A stretch of 64,000 bases of DNA, from the NCBI RefSeq assembly GCF_026914265.1, contig NC_069130.1, positions 45,779,929 to 45,843,928 on the forward strand. The letters are read 5' to 3'. Numbering within the stretch: the first letter of the stretch is position 1; each line of letters opens with the position of its first letter. The notes beneath the pieces were generated by a model that saw nothing but the letters and a program-made list of their open reading frames with translations, was not told the DNA's origin and did no database searches. Positions 63,076 to 64,000 of the stretch are shown piece after piece. Position numbers and translations under genes: made by a program. This DNA is from Mya arenaria (taxonomy: Eukaryota; Mollusca; Bivalvia; Myida; Myidae).

Positions 63076-64000
63076 TTTACATTAGTGCCGTTTCTCATTG
63101 ATGTAACTTCTGTTTAGATAAATACGATGAACAGAATGTATTAAGAAAACTTAGTATCTATTTGTACAATATTTTTGTTAGAAGACTTTTTCATTCTAAT
63201 TATAGGCGTCTGTATACATCTTGTGATAATTCTCACCTGCACAAAACGCACTTTTAAGCATACTTGGTTTACAATTTGATATATGATATTAAAACAAAAT
63301 GATATATCATCAAATTCCTTTTTGTTTATATGCCTATACTCGTTTTAAAATCACTGAACGCGTTTTAAATTTGAATCAGGTAAGTGGTATTGTAGTATAT
63401 GATTTCAAAAGTTCCCTTTGACTCCTTATATTTTCGTTTCGTATAGGTGGTCTATTGAATTAATTTACGGATATTAGGTTAATAAATATAATGTATATTT
63501 ATCTAGCTTTCATGTATAAACTGTTTCATAGTTTCATATTTCATTATACATGTAAAATTGATTGTCTTTTCTTCCATAAATAAACACTCGAAATATGTAA
63601 ATATGAGAACATCATCATGGATGAATGGGCTTAAAATAATGACACTATAGCTATGAACTTTGTCATCAGTAACATATACATTTATGGAATAATTTAATTT
63701 ATGATGTGATGTCACATTTTTATACGGTATATAGGTTGTTTTCTCGTATGATGTATGCATTGCATCAATTGTAGACAATTTAAATTTAGGTATTTGTCAA
63801 CATGGGTCATGGCCTTCTACATACTTTGTAAATAAAACTTGAAACTTAAACTAATGGTAAACACATTCCAGAAAGCCGATCCTTCAGAGTCACAAACTAA
63901 TAGCGTAAGGAGTATACCCCGACGAGATTTAAATTGATACTCCTATCTAAAATCAAAACATGCAATTGTATCACAAACATATATTTTGAGTGATAAACCT
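63076..64000. other. non-coding, probably intron of protease gene
   Basis: No further protease exon, no repeat and no RNA recognised up to the edge. 'aaataaaacttgaaactt' near 63830 looks like a retroposon tail but has no body I can identify. Confidence 0.4.

Overview
This is a metazoan nuclear window: AT-rich, with spliced genes, LINE, hAT and TTAA-type DNA transposons, tRNA-derived SINEs, many minisatellites and no operons. The overall texture (GPCR family expansion, dense MITE-like repeats, LINE tails made of short tandem repeats) suggests an aquatic lophotrochozoan, most likely a bivalve mollusc. That is inference; nothing here fixes the species. All calls were made by reading the sequence, without database searches.

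The main gene content is a minus-strand family of two-exon seven-transmembrane receptors. I call the copies A (666-1949), B (19689-20642, pseudogene), C (31351-33116), D (40756-42160) and E (47746-49219). A, C, D and E have matching splice sites and open reading frames of about 351-360 residues. B lost the 5' part of exon 1 and has a 10-bp deletion at the start of exon 2. C, D and E sit in direct tandem units that also share several kb of non-coding sequence upstream of each gene. The D/E junction can be seen at about 47661, and the D-E period is about 6990 bp. A and B are older relatives in a region full of satellites.

Layout: 1-2000 receptor A; 3.1-5.0 kb three tandem-repeat blocks; 5.27 kb a small TA-flanked MITE; 5.5-19 kb largely non-coding, with inverted repeats, minisatellites, a dispersed repeat and two tRNA-like SINE heads; 19.7-20.6 kb pseudogene B; 20.8-23 kb a repeat-bearing segment paralogous to 13.3-14.6 kb; 24.4-26.8 kb decayed LINE; 28.4-30.0 kb a satellite with nested 25/75/225-bp periods; 30.3 kb SINE; 31.3-37.5 kb unit C; 37.5-40.2 kb hAT-like element and LINE 3' end; 40.2-47.66 kb unit D; 47.66-59.1 kb unit E, which carries a 3.6-kb Kolobok/Mutator-like transposon flanked by TTAA whose empty site survives in units C and D; 60.08-62.23 kb a complete-ended hAT element with an 8-bp target duplication and a decayed BED-finger transposase; 62.8-63.07 kb one exon of a trypsin-like serine protease running off the right edge.

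I see no convincing previously undescribed system. The points most worth a second look are the receptor array with its visible duplication history, the TTAA transposon with its empty sites, the nested-period satellite, an unidentified GC-rich insertion at 20.95-21.15 kb, and conserved non-coding blocks shared between receptor units.
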